Assembly: GCA_021202275.1 (NCBI GenBank)
Contig: JAJQDI010000021.1
Coordinates: forward strand, 124,001-188,000
Length of the DNA stretch: 64,000 bases
Direction of reading: 5' to 3'
Origin: Bacteroides sp.
GTDB lineage: Bacteria > Bacteroidota > Bacteroidia > Bacteroidales > Bacteroidaceae
Shown here piece after piece: positions 53,403 through 62,358 of the stretch (its first letter is position 1; every line of letters starts with the position of its first letter). The position numbers and the translations under genes were made by a program. The notes beneath the pieces are model-generated. The model saw only the letters and a program-made list of their open reading frames with translations, was not told the origin of the DNA and did not search any database.

Positions 53403-56400
53403 TTAAAAATTAAGGCTGACTCCCAGAAGTGCAACAAAAGGACGCGGATAGATATTGTTGTCAATACCGTTATTCAGCTCCGGATCCAGACCATCGTATT
53501 TGGTAATAACAAATACATTCTGGAAGTTGGCATATACACGTCCGTTTATTTTGCTATTGAACAAATTGCTGAACGAATATCCCAGAGAGATGTTGTCACA
53601 ACGCAGGAAAGAGGCATTTTGCACAAAATAGTCAGAATAGTAGTATGAACCTATCCCCTGATAACCCAGTTTCAATGCTTCCTTCGGACGGTTTGAGAAT
53701 CCATTGGAGTTGTAGAGTGCGTCCGCACTGATATTTGAACGGTCTGCCAATACATCATTATACACATAATTGTTGAGACTGGCACGCAAAGTGAAACTTA
53801 AGTCCCAGTTCTTATAAATAAACTTGGAATTCAACCCCATCAACACATCCCCCGCGGGTTTCTTGTACAGATATTTATCCGCTTCATTGATGATACCGTC
53901 TCCGTTACGGTCTACAAACAGGTTTTCGATAGGATGACCGTTTTCATCGTATACCTGCTGGTATACATAGAATGAATTGGCCGGATGTCCTACTACATGG
54001 GCCTGGATATTCGATCCGGTACCGGAAGAGATCCCTCCTACGGCTACATAATATCCTTCTCCGCTACCTGTAGTCAGTTTGGTGATCTTGTTTTTATTAT
54101 AGGTAAGGTTGAATCCCAGATCCCAGGTAAAATCTCTGGTGAGTACCGGTTTGGCATTGATAGCGAATTCGAAACCTTCATTTTTAAGAGAACCGATGTT
54201 ACTGATCACCTGATTTTTGAAATTGGTACCCGCAGGCACAGAAACTACATTGAGAAGGTCTTTTGTTTTTCTCAGGTAGTAATCCGCGGATCCTGTAATA
54301 CGTCCGTTAAGGAAGCCATAATCGATTCCTACATTCCAGGTAGTAGTCTCCTCCCATTTCAGATCTTTATTATAAGCATCCGGCCGATAGAGGGTATACC
54401 ATTCGTCACCTAACTGATAATACGCTCCCGCGATACTCATGGAATAGACAGGCAGATAAGGATAATCTCCCTGGTTGATATTCTGCTGACCTGTCACCCC
54501 ATATCCGAGACGCAACTTCAGATCGGAAAAAATATCTACATCTTCCATAAATGCCTCTTCATTGATCTTCCATCCCAATGCTACGGAAGGGAAGAATCCC
54601 CAGCGGTGATCTTTGGAAAAACGTGAGGTTCCGTCGTAACGTACGGTGGCTGTAAGCAAGTATCTTTCCAACAGGTTATAGTTGGCACGCGCAAAGAAAG
54701 AAACCAGGAAGTTCTCTGTTTTCCATGCGTTTTCATATTCAGAAGTCTTTTTGCCGGCTTCTGTGGGATGAGTGGGACGATAACTTCCATAACGGATCTC
54801 ATTACCATCGTTGTAGAAATGCTGCCATTCGTAACCTCCCATGATATCAAAGTACTGACTTCCAAAGTCCTTACCATACATTAGGTAGGTACTCAAAGAA
54901 AGGTTGTATTTGTCTTTTTCTATATAGCCGTAATGACCATAATAGTTGTTGGTACCGGAATAAGGAGAGATCTTCGTAGTCTGAGATCCACCCGACCAGT
55001 CACCTCCCAATGTCATATGCCAGCGCATATCGGGAAGGAAATGGAATTTATAGTCAATATCCACACTTCCGATAAAACTGTGTGACTTGGCTCTGTCGTC
55101 TTTCAATTCCAGCAAAGAGACAGGATTCTTTACGGATAACGCATTAGCTGTTCTCTCCCAATCGGGATCTCCGATGGATTCGGCACTCTGATCCCACTGA
55201 TAGAATCCTCCGAAATATTTCTGATAAATTTCTCCATCACCGTATACAGGCTGAGCCGGATTCATGGTCAGTGCGGAACCAATAGCTCCGGTATCCGCAT
55301 AGCGGTTTCTGGCATACATGAACTTACCGTTCATATTGATTTTCAAATGATCATCAAAAAAAGTAGGAGATAAATTGACACTGGCAGTGTAACGCTCAAA
55401 ACTTGAGGTTTTCAATACACCATTCTGATTGGTATATCCCAAAGATACACGGTAAGGCATATTCGCCACACCTCCGGATACACTTACATTGTGATCAGTA
55501 TTTATGCCCACTCTGTAGATCTCTTTCTGCCAGTCGGTATTCGCAGTCCCTACTGCTGCCATGACGTCCGGATCGTTGTTGTACAATTCTCCGATAAGTG
55601 CGCGGTATTCGTCTCCGTTCAATACATTCACCGTTTTGCGGTTAGTACTTACAGATACATTCCCATCGTAAGATACTTTTGGTTTACCACCTAATGTACC
55701 TTTCTTAGTAGTAATAATGATTACTCCATTGGATGCGCGTGAACCGTAAATAGCAGTGGCCGAAGCGTCTTTCAATACAGTAAAAGATTCAATATCGTTC
55801 GGATTGACCATAGAAAGAGGATTTGCCAATCCTTGCACCCCTTCGCTATCCATAGCCAGTCCGTCGATCACGATCAACGGATCATTACTGGCCGACAGAG
55901 AAGAACCTCCACGGATACGGATCTGTGCTCCACCTCCCGGAGTACCTCCGTCAGAAATCACACTCACCCCGGCAATCTTACCCGACAACATATCCTGAGC
56001 ATTCGTTACCATACCTTTGTTCATGGCGTCGGGTTTGATGGCAGTTACCGAACCGGTAAGATCGTTTTTCTTTACCGTACCGTAACCGATCACCACTGCC
56101 TCCTGCAGCATGATGGCATCGTCTTCCAGTGTAATTACCAGATTAGCCGCAGCAACAACCTCCGCTGTTCTGTAACCGATAAATGAGACTTGAAGAATAG
56201 AATTGTCGGGAACACTTAATGTAAAATTTCCATCCAGGTCCGTGATGGTCCCGATTGTTGAATTGTCTTTGACCACTACATTCGCCCCGATCACCGGGTC
56301 TCCGAAGGTATCTTTGACATGTCCCCTCACCGAGACCTGCTGTGCATACGCACCCAAAGACAAGAAAAGCCCCAATAGCAAGGGGAGAATCGCACGATAG

Positions 56401-56423
56401 ATTCTAAGATTAACTTGCTTCAT
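53403..56423 (-). CDS. susC: SusC/RagA TonB-dependent maltodextrin receptor
   Basis: A 1006-residue outer-membrane receptor with signal peptide (MKQVNLRIYRAILPLLLGL to AQQ). It has no STN domain, so it is not an ECF-sigma signalling receptor, in contrast to the one at 19975. Residues about 25-110 are the carboxypeptidase-D-like domain (VRGHVKDTFGDPVIGANVVV), with the VIGYGTVKKNDLTGSV TonB-box region next. The plug holds ISDGGTPGGGAQIRIRGG and AIYGSRASNGVIIITTKKG, followed by the beta-barrel. It is intact. Expression is probably set by the LacI-type operator at 56576-56591. Start at 56423 chosen for the signal peptide. Confidence 0.95.
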   Translation of the reverse strand: MKQVNLRIYRAILPLLLGLFLSLGAYAQQVSVRGHVKDTFGDPVIGANVVVKDNSTIGTITDLDGNFTLSVPDNSILQVSFIGYRTAEVVAAANLVITLEDDAIMLQEAVVIGYGTVKKNDLTGSVTAIKPDAMNKGMVTNAQDMLSGKIAGVSVISDGGTPGGGAQIRIRGGSSLSASNDPLIVIDGLAMDSEGVQGLANPLSMVNPNDIESFTVLKDASATAIYGSRASNGVIIITTKKGTLGGKPKVSYDGNVSVSTNRKTVNVLNGDEYRALIGELYNNDPDVMAAVGTANTDWQKEIYRVGINTDHNVSVSGGVANMPYRVSLGYTNQNGVLKTSSFERYTASVNLSPTFFDDHLKINMNGKFMYARNRYADTGAIGSALTMNPAQPVYGDGEIYQKYFGGFYQWDQSAESIGDPDWERTANALSVKNPVSLLELKDDRAKSHSFIGSVDIDYKFHFLPDMRWHMTLGGDWSGGSQTTKISPYSGTNNYYGHYGYIEKDKYNLSLSTYLMYGKDFGSQYFDIMGGYEWQHFYNDGNEIRYGSYRPTHPTEAGKKTSEYENAWKTENFLVSFFARANYNLLERYLLTATVRYDGTSRFSKDHRWGFFPSVALGWKINEEAFMEDVDIFSDLKLRLGYGVTGQQNINQGDYPYLPVYSMSIAGAYYQLGDEWYTLYRPDAYNKDLKWEETTTWNVGIDYGFLNGRITGSADYYLRKTKDLLNVVSVPAGTNFKNQVISNIGSLKNEGFEFAINAKPVLTRDFTWDLGFNLTYNKNKITKLTTGSGEGYYVAVGGISSGTGSNIQAHVVGHPANSFYVYQQVYDENGHPIENLFVDRNGDGIINEADKYLYKKPAGDVLMGLNSKFIYKNWDLSFTLRASLNNYVYNDVLADRSNISADALYNSNGFSNRPKEALKLGYQGIGSYYYSDYFVQNASFLRCDNISLGYSFSNLFNSKINGRVYANFQNVFVITKYDGLDPELNNGIDNNIYPRPFVALLGVSLNF

Positions 56424-56575
56424 GCATCTAAAAATTAAAGTTAACAATATAATAATTATAATTTCTCTCTGATCGAAAGAAGACCGCTTTCACAAAGGCC
56501 TTTTACGACAAAGCAAAAATAAACTTTATCAGAGTTTATAAAAGTAAAAGAAGTTATAAAACTGCAACAAGGTTT

Positions 56576-56591
56576 ATGCAATCGTTTGCAT
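56576..56591. promoter_or_regulatory. LacI-family operator between susC and lacI
   Basis: ATGCAATCGTTTGCAT is a near-perfect palindrome (two mismatched positions) with the central CG typical of LacI/GalR operators. It sits in the divergent intergenic region, about 150 bp from each start. Its right half is shared with the site before the susA-like gene. The regulator is probably the adjacent LacI protein. Confidence 0.75.
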
Positions 56592-56743
56592 TTATCGTTG
56601 CGGATAAATATCGCTTATAATCAAACAATTATTCTCTGATCGGTTATTTTTGCATTACCGTTGTTACATCCCTGGTGAATAGAAAGCCGGATTGGATTAT
56701 ACAAGGATTTGAATTACCTTTGGTGAAACATCTTGTTAGTACC

Positions 56744-57757
56744 ATGAATAAACCTCAGATCACGATCAAAGACATCGCACGCGCGTTGGGAGTATCGCCT
56801 TCCACTGTGTCCCGCGCTTTGAAGAACAATCCGGATATCAGTCAGGAAACACGGGACACTGTACATAAGTACGCACGCGAGCATAATTATAAACCCAATG
56901 TACTGGCAGTGAACCTTCGGGCCAGCCGTTCGAATACCATCGGAGTGATCGTACCCCAAATGGTCCATCATTTTTTCTCGTGTGTACTGAGTGGTATTGA
57001 AGAGGCTGCTGCCAGACACGGATATAATATCTTAGTAGCACAAAGCAACGAACTATACAAACGGGAAACAAAGATCGTACACTCTTTTCTGGCTGCCCGG
57101 GTATGTGGAGTGATTGCTTCACTGGCCAAAGATACTTCACAGTACGATCATTATCAGGAGCTTCTAAACAACAATATACCTGTAATCTTTTACGACCGCA
57201 TTTGTACAGGGATCAATACGGAACGTGTGGTAGTCGACGACTATGCCGGCTCTTTTGCGGCAGTAGAGTATATGATACAAACCGGATGCAAACGTATCTT
57301 TTTTTATGGAGCAGCTCCTCATCTGGAGATTACCAAAAACCGGCGCAACGGCTATCTGGACGCAATGAAGAGATACCGTATCCCTGTGGATGAGAGTATG
57401 ATCCTGCTGTGTGATACCCGCGAAGAGGCAATTGCCCTTACTCCTGCCCTTCTGGAAGGAGAAGATCGTCCGGACGGTTTCTTCGCGATCAATGACGAAA
57501 CAGCTTCAGGCATCCTGTATGCCTGTAAATTGGTAGGATTGAAGATACCGGAAGAGGTGTCTATCTGCGGATTCACAGACGGAGCCATTGCCCAGAGTAC
57601 AGACCCGAAACTGACTACCGTAGAGCAGCGGGGGGAAGAGGTAGGCAAGTGTGCTATCGAGATCCTGATCGAAAAGATAGAGAAAGAAAATATACAACAA
57701 AAAGGAGCAAACAAGATTGTAAAGACCAACTTAGTGGTCCGAGGAACCACCAAATAA
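56744..57757 (+). CDS. LacI-family transcriptional regulator of maltodextrin genes
   Basis: A 337-residue regulator. Residues 5-26 form the LacI helix-turn-helix (ITIKDIARALGVSPSTVSRAL with the YxPN-type hinge HNYKPNVLAVNLR). Residues 60-337 are a periplasmic-binding-protein-like sensor domain (TIGVIVPQMVHHFFSCVLSG, PVIFYDRICTG, GFFAINDETASG, SICGFTDG). The start at 56744 was chosen because it places the HTH at the N-terminus. It is divergent from susC with the operator between them, so autoregulation and control of susC and of the susA-like gene are likely. The inducer is presumably maltose or a maltodextrin. An in-frame T7 (57299-57305) is present. Confidence 0.92.
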   Translation: MNKPQITIKDIARALGVSPSTVSRALKNNPDISQETRDTVHKYAREHNYKPNVLAVNLRASRSNTIGVIVPQMVHHFFSCVLSGIEEAAARHGYNILVAQSNELYKRETKIVHSFLAARVCGVIASLAKDTSQYDHYQELLNNNIPVIFYDRICTGINTERVVVDDYAGSFAAVEYMIQTGCKRIFFYGAAPHLEITKNRRNGYLDAMKRYRIPVDESMILLCDTREEAIALTPALLEGEDRPDGFFAINDETASGILYACKLVGLKIPEEVSICGFTDGAIAQSTDPKLTTVEQRGEEVGKCAIEILIEKIEKENIQQKGANKIVKTNLVVRGTTK

Positions 57758-57901
57758 GCTGATCCGAACCCTCCTTTTATAATTTTGAATAAAATCAGTA
57801 GCAGTGATTAATTAATAAATAATAAAAATAATGTTGAACCATTCGTCCCGTAGACCGGATACTATGTAAAGCGTGTATACGGAACGGATACAGGAAATCC
57901 C

Positions 57902-59224
57902 ATGAAGACAAAACCCGATTTAAGTTTCTGGAAGCTATGGAATATCAGTTTCGGCTTCTTCGGCGTACAGATCGCCTATGCATTACAAAGTGCCAACATC
58001 AGTCGTATATTCGCAACGCTGGGAGCAGATCCGCACGACCTGAGTTATTTCTGGATCCTGCCTCCGCTGGCCGGGATCATCGTGCAACCCATTATAGGGT
58101 CTGCCAGTGACAAGACATGGACCCGCTTCGGACGCCGTATTCCCTATTTGTTTGTAGGATCACTGATAGCGGTAGTAGTAATGTGCCTGCTTCCCAATGC
58201 CGGAAGTTTCGGAATGACAGTAGGTGCGGCCATGATGTTCGGACTGATCTCACTGCTCTTCCTGGATACATCCATCAATATGGCCATGCAACCTTTCAAG
58301 ATGATGGTGGGTGATATGGTCAACGAAAAACAGAAAGGGCTCGCCTATTCTATCCAGAGTTTCCTGTGCAACGCCGGAAGTCTGGTAGGATATATGTTCC
58401 CTTTTATCTTTACCTGGATCGGTATCCAGAATATAGCCGCAGAAGGTACGGTACCCGATTCGGTGATCTATTCTTTCTATGTCGGGGCAGCGATCCTGAT
58501 CTTATGTGTGATCTACACGACAGTAAAAGTAAAAGAGTTGCCTCCGAAAGAGTTTGAAGCCTTCCACGGTATCACGGCAGATGAAAAAAAGGAAAAGACA
58601 GACTTTATCTCCCTGCTGAAAAACGCTCCGAAGGTATTCTGGACGGTAGGATTGGTGCAATTTTTCTGCTGGGCGGCATTTATGTATATGTGGACCTATA
58701 CCAACGGAGCCATTGCGGATACAGCCTGGGGTACTACAGACCCACAGAGCGCGGGCTATCAGGAAGCAGGTAACTGGGTAGGTGTACTCTTTGCTTTGCA
58801 GGCCATCGGCTCGGTTACGTGGGCAGTGATATTGCCGATGTTCAAATCGCGTAAGCTGGCCTACTCGCTGAGTCTGGTGATCGGAGGTATCGGATTTATC
58901 TCTACCCTCTTCTTCCACAACCAATACCTATTATTTATCTCGTATGTATTGATCGGATGCGCATGGGCGGCCATGCTGGCGATGCCGTTTACAATACTGA
59001 CCAACTCCATCTCCGGAAAGAATATGGGGGCCTATCTCGGATTGTTCAATGGTACCATCTGTTTGCCACAGATCGTTGCGGCAGTAGCAGGCGGGTTGTT
59101 GCTCAGCCTGGTAGGTGGACGTCAGGTACATATGCTGGTATTGGCGGGTGTATTCCTGATCGTAGGGGCTATATGCGTGTATTTCATCAAAGAGACCAGT
59201 GCTACCCACGAAAAAACAACATAA
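57902..59224 (+). CDS. MFS sugar transporter, probable maltose permease
   Basis: A 440-residue inner-membrane protein with about twelve hydrophobic segments, of the glycoside-pentoside-hexuronide/SLC45-like branch of the major facilitator family. Landmarks are FWKLWNISFGFFGVQIAYAL at the start, GSASDKTWTRFGRRIPYL (the MFS loop 2-3 motif with D-x-x-x-RxGRR) and GDMVNEKQKGLAYSIQSFL. Homologues in Bacteroidota carry maltose or other disaccharides with protons. It lies between lacI and the GH65 phosphorylase, which supports import of maltose for phosphorolysis. A terminator-like hairpin separates it from the next gene. Confidence 0.88.
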   Translation: MKTKPDLSFWKLWNISFGFFGVQIAYALQSANISRIFATLGADPHDLSYFWILPPLAGIIVQPIIGSASDKTWTRFGRRIPYLFVGSLIAVVVMCLLPNAGSFGMTVGAAMMFGLISLLFLDTSINMAMQPFKMMVGDMVNEKQKGLAYSIQSFLCNAGSLVGYMFPFIFTWIGIQNIAAEGTVPDSVIYSFYVGAAILILCVIYTTVKVKELPPKEFEAFHGITADEKKEKTDFISLLKNAPKVFWTVGLVQFFCWAAFMYMWTYTNGAIADTAWGTTDPQSAGYQEAGNWVGVLFALQAIGSVTWAVILPMFKSRKLAYSLSLVIGGIGFISTLFFHNQYLLFISYVLIGCAWAAMLAMPFTILTNSISGKNMGAYLGLFNGTICLPQIVAAVAGGLLLSLVGGRQVHMLVLAGVFLIVGAICVYFIKETSATHEKTT

Positions 59225-59624
59225 TTGACGATTTGACAATTGACAATTTACGATTTGAATGACATCATGTGGTTACAGGACTGGCTGTTTCAATTCCTGA
59301 GCGGGCGGTTGATGCTACCAATTGCAGACCGGTGAAGCCCGCACAGCAATTGTCTCGTATAGATCAGCAAGATCTACATTAAATAAACCTCTGTATTTTT
59401 AATCGTAATTAGCTTTACTGACCGTTGGTCGACGAAGTCAACCAACGGTTCGTAAATTATCAACATTCCTTGATATTAAGAATCAAAGAATGCTCATGAG
59501 CAAAAGGAGTAAATCGTAAATCCATTCGCCTCTTTATAAAATTGATAAAAAATAATGCATCGTTGGAAAGCGGTGCATTATTTTTTGTATATTGGCACTC
59601 CATAAAACACAACATGGTCGTACT
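59225..59624. other. Intergenic region with GATTTACG repeats and hairpins
   Basis: No gene. It begins with several GATTTGACAATT/ACGATTTG words just after the MFS stop, has an imperfect 13-bp inverted repeat (59421-59433 with 59437-59449), another AATCGTAAATCC word near 59512, and a terminator (listed separately). Confidence 0.5.
59551..59587 (+). terminator. Terminator between MFS and GH65 genes
   Basis: AATAATGCATCG and CGGTGCATTATT form a 12-bp stem with one wobble/mismatch and an 8-base loop, followed by T6. It lies 38 bp before the GH65 start, so the GH65 gene may depend on read-through or on a promoter just downstream. Confidence 0.75.
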
Positions 59625-61937
59625 ATGAAGAAATACCTGAAGACAGACGAATGGAACATTATAGAGGAGGGATTCGATCCGGACCGCCTCCGCGCTTCCG
59701 AAAGCATATTCAGCCTGGGAAACGGACGATTGGGACAACGGGGCAATTTTGAAGAAGCATATACAGAAGATTCTTTACAGGGATCGTATGTGGGAGGAAT
59801 TACTTATGCAGACCGTACCCGGGTAGGCTGGTGGAAAAATGGCTATCCAAGCTTCTTCTCCCGTGTACCCAATGCACCCAACTGGAGCGGTATTTACGTA
59901 CGGCTTATCGATGAAGAGCTGGACCTTGCCCAGTGGGAAGTGGAGCAGTTCACCCGCCGGCTCGATATGAAAGAGGGAATTTCTTACCGCGACATGACCG
60001 TAGAATCTCCGAAAGGGCATAAACTGCACATCCATGTAGAGCATGTCAACAGTATGGCGCAACAGAACCTATGTCTGATCCGCTACCGAGTAACCTCTGT
60101 CAATTACAAAGGAAAAATCTCACTGGTACCTTATATCAACGGAGATGTGACGTACGAACGGTCTAACTTCAATGAAAAGATGTGGAACATCCTGAAGGCG
60201 GAAACCCGCAGCGACCATGCGTATATCTGGGCTCAGGTGAAGCGGGAAGACAGTCAACTAACCTGTGCGCTCACTTATGAACTGCTTCGCAACGGAAAAC
60301 CGGTAACGGGTACACAGATCAAGATCGAAAAGGAAAAACTCACGGGATTCAGTGCCGGTGCGGATGTGAAGCCGGGAGATGAAGTCACATTGTTGAAATA
60401 TTCCGCCATTGTATCTACTCTGTATCACGACCGCAGGAAGCTGGTGGAACAAGCAGTGAAAGAGGCCCGGGAAGCCAGACAGATAGGTTGGAATAGCCTG
60501 TTGGAGGCTCACCGGAAAGTATGGCAGGAGATCTGGGATACAACCGATGTGGTGATCGAAGGAGATCCGGAAGCTCAGCAGGGGATCCACTTCAATATAT
60601 TCCAGCTATACCAGAGCTACCGAGGAGAAGATCCCCGACTGAATATCGGTGCCAAAGGGTTCACAGGTGAGAAATACGGAGGGAATACGCAATGGAATAC
60701 AGAATTGTGCTGTGTACCTTTCTTCCTGCTTTCCAATCCCAAAGAGATTGTCAAGAACCTGTTGCTCTACCGGTACAACCAGCTACCTAAAGCCATTGAG
60801 AACGCAGAGAAACTGGGCTTTACCCACGGGGCAGCACTTTATCCGATGGTGACCAGCAACGGAGAAGAGTGTCACAACGAATGGGAGATCACGTTCGAAG
60901 AGATACACCGAAATAATATCATCGCGTATGCCATCGATCAGTATACGGTAATGACAGGCAGCACCAGTTATGTGGCCAAATACGGTCTGGAAGTATTGAT
61001 CGCTATCAGTCGTTTCTGGTCACAGCGGGTATCTTTCTCACAGACCAAACAGCAGTATGTATTGCTGGGGGTGACAGGCCCGAATGAATATGAAAACAAT
61101 GTAAATAACAACTGGTATACAAACTACTCCTGTGTACAGTGTCTGAAGAAGACCATAGAATATATCGGACTGACGGCTCAGAAGTATCCGGATGAATATG
61201 CCCGTACGTGCCGGATCACCGGTTTCGAGATCTCTGAGACGGAACACTGGCAGGAGATCATAGATAAGATGTATCTCCCCGAAGATACGGAACAAGGCAT
61301 ATTCCTGCAACAGGAAGGGTACCTGGATAAAGTACTGGATACGGTCGAAAGCATTCCCGCAGAAGAGCGTCCGGTAAATCAGCACTGGTCCTGGGATCGT
61401 ATCCTGCGCTCCTGCTTCATCAAACAAAGTGACGTATTACTGGGTATGTACCTCTATTATTATCATTTCGATAAGGAAACCGTACGCAGGAATTTCCACT
61501 TCTACGAACCTCGTACCCTGCACGAATCATCACTCTCTCCTTTCGTTCACTCCATTCTGGCCGCACGCATCGGAGAGACGGAAAAAGCGTACGATCTCTT
61601 TCTCCGTGCTACCCGGCTGGATCTGGATGATTACAACAACGAAGTACACCAGGGACTTCATATCACCAGTATGGCAGGAAGCTGGCTGGCTATTGTGCAA
61701 GGTTTTGCCCAGATGCAGATCCGGAAAAACAATACTTTAAGATTCAGTCCGATCATTCCGGAAAAATGGACAGCTTATTCATTCTATATGTATTTCGGTG
61801 GATGCATGATACAGGTCAGAGTGACCCAGAGCGACATTACCATCCATTTGATTGAAGGGGAGCAACTGTCTGTTATGTTGTATGATCAGATTTATACTTT
61901 AGAAGCAGGAAAGGAATTGAAGAGTGAAAAAAAGTAA
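59625..61937 (+). CDS. GH65 maltose (or related disaccharide) phosphorylase
   Basis: A 770-residue cytoplasmic enzyme with the GH65 layout. An N-terminal beta-sandwich (to about residue 270, SIFSLGNGRLGQRGNFEE) is followed by an (alpha/alpha)6 barrel with GAKGFTGEKYGGNTQWNTE, the catalytic acid region EECHNEWEITFEE near residue 420, GVTGPNEYENNVNNNWYTN, and a phosphate-binding HESSLSPFVHS segment, then a small C-terminal beta domain. It splits maltose with phosphate into glucose and beta-glucose 1-phosphate. Kojibiose, nigerose or trehalose specificity cannot be excluded. The lacI-MFS neighbourhood favours maltose. Start at 59625 (MKKYLKTDEWN) chosen by family N-terminus. Confidence 0.92.
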   Translation: MKKYLKTDEWNIIEEGFDPDRLRASESIFSLGNGRLGQRGNFEEAYTEDSLQGSYVGGITYADRTRVGWWKNGYPSFFSRVPNAPNWSGIYVRLIDEELDLAQWEVEQFTRRLDMKEGISYRDMTVESPKGHKLHIHVEHVNSMAQQNLCLIRYRVTSVNYKGKISLVPYINGDVTYERSNFNEKMWNILKAETRSDHAYIWAQVKREDSQLTCALTYELLRNGKPVTGTQIKIEKEKLTGFSAGADVKPGDEVTLLKYSAIVSTLYHDRRKLVEQAVKEAREARQIGWNSLLEAHRKVWQEIWDTTDVVIEGDPEAQQGIHFNIFQLYQSYRGEDPRLNIGAKGFTGEKYGGNTQWNTELCCVPFFLLSNPKEIVKNLLLYRYNQLPKAIENAEKLGFTHGAALYPMVTSNGEECHNEWEITFEEIHRNNIIAYAIDQYTVMTGSTSYVAKYGLEVLIAISRFWSQRVSFSQTKQQYVLLGVTGPNEYENNVNNNWYTNYSCVQCLKKTIEYIGLTAQKYPDEYARTCRITGFEISETEHWQEIIDKMYLPEDTEQGIFLQQEGYLDKVLDTVESIPAEERPVNQHWSWDRILRSCFIKQSDVLLGMYLYYYHFDKETVRRNFHFYEPRTLHESSLSPFVHSILAARIGETEKAYDLFLRATRLDLDDYNNEVHQGLHITSMAGSWLAIVQGFAQMQIRKNNTLRFSPIIPEKWTAYSFYMYFGGCMIQVRVTQSDITIHLIEGEQLSVMLYDQIYTLEAGKELKSEKK

Positions 61938-62158
61938 AAGATGAGTGATACTGTATGTAAACCGAAACTTTCTGATCATTTCCGATCCTTTATTTACCGC
62001 ATACAGCTACCATTAACGGATTACTTTTCCACTCCAAAGAGAATATCCCGGCAGTCCTTTATTGTCGGTTCATAGGTTATGTAGGACAAGTCCCTGTACG
62101 GTTGTCTCCTATTTTCAGACATTCCATCTCAGGGACTACACAACAAAACTGTTCTTTT

Positions 62159-62209
62159 AGTAACCAACCATAGAAGAATTGGTTACCCATTCACCTCCGA
62201 TTGGTTACC
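62159..62209. repeat. Triple GGTWACC box element, copy 2 (22-bp spacing)
   Basis: Boxes AGTAACC (62159-62165), GGTTACC (62181-62187) and GGTTACC (62203-62209) start exactly 22 bp apart, the same geometry as at 11024-11074. The spacer sequences are unrelated to those of copy 1. Confidence 0.6.
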
Positions 62210-62299
62210 AAAGTTCGTTATTTTTTAAGATCCGGAAAATCTACCGGAAAATGTTTTGGTAATTTTCAAGAAATCCACACAGATCCTTTTCTGCGAAAT

Positions 62300-62333
62300 A
62301 AAAAACAGGACCGGAATATAGTTCCGATCCTGT
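62300..62333 (-). terminator. Terminator of oxaloacetate-type decarboxylase operon
   Basis: ACAGGACCGGAA and TTCCGATCCTGT form a stem with one mismatch across a 6-base loop. On the minus strand it ends in T6. It lies 26 bp after the beta-subunit stop. Confidence 0.88.
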
Positions 62334-62358
62334 CTTTATATGTATCTGAGAATTGATT

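Larger units (their letters stand above)
61938..62358. other. Intergenic region between convergent genes
   Basis: No gene. Contains the second triple GGTWACC element (62159-62209) and the terminator of the decarboxylase beta-subunit gene (62305-62333). Confidence 0.5.
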
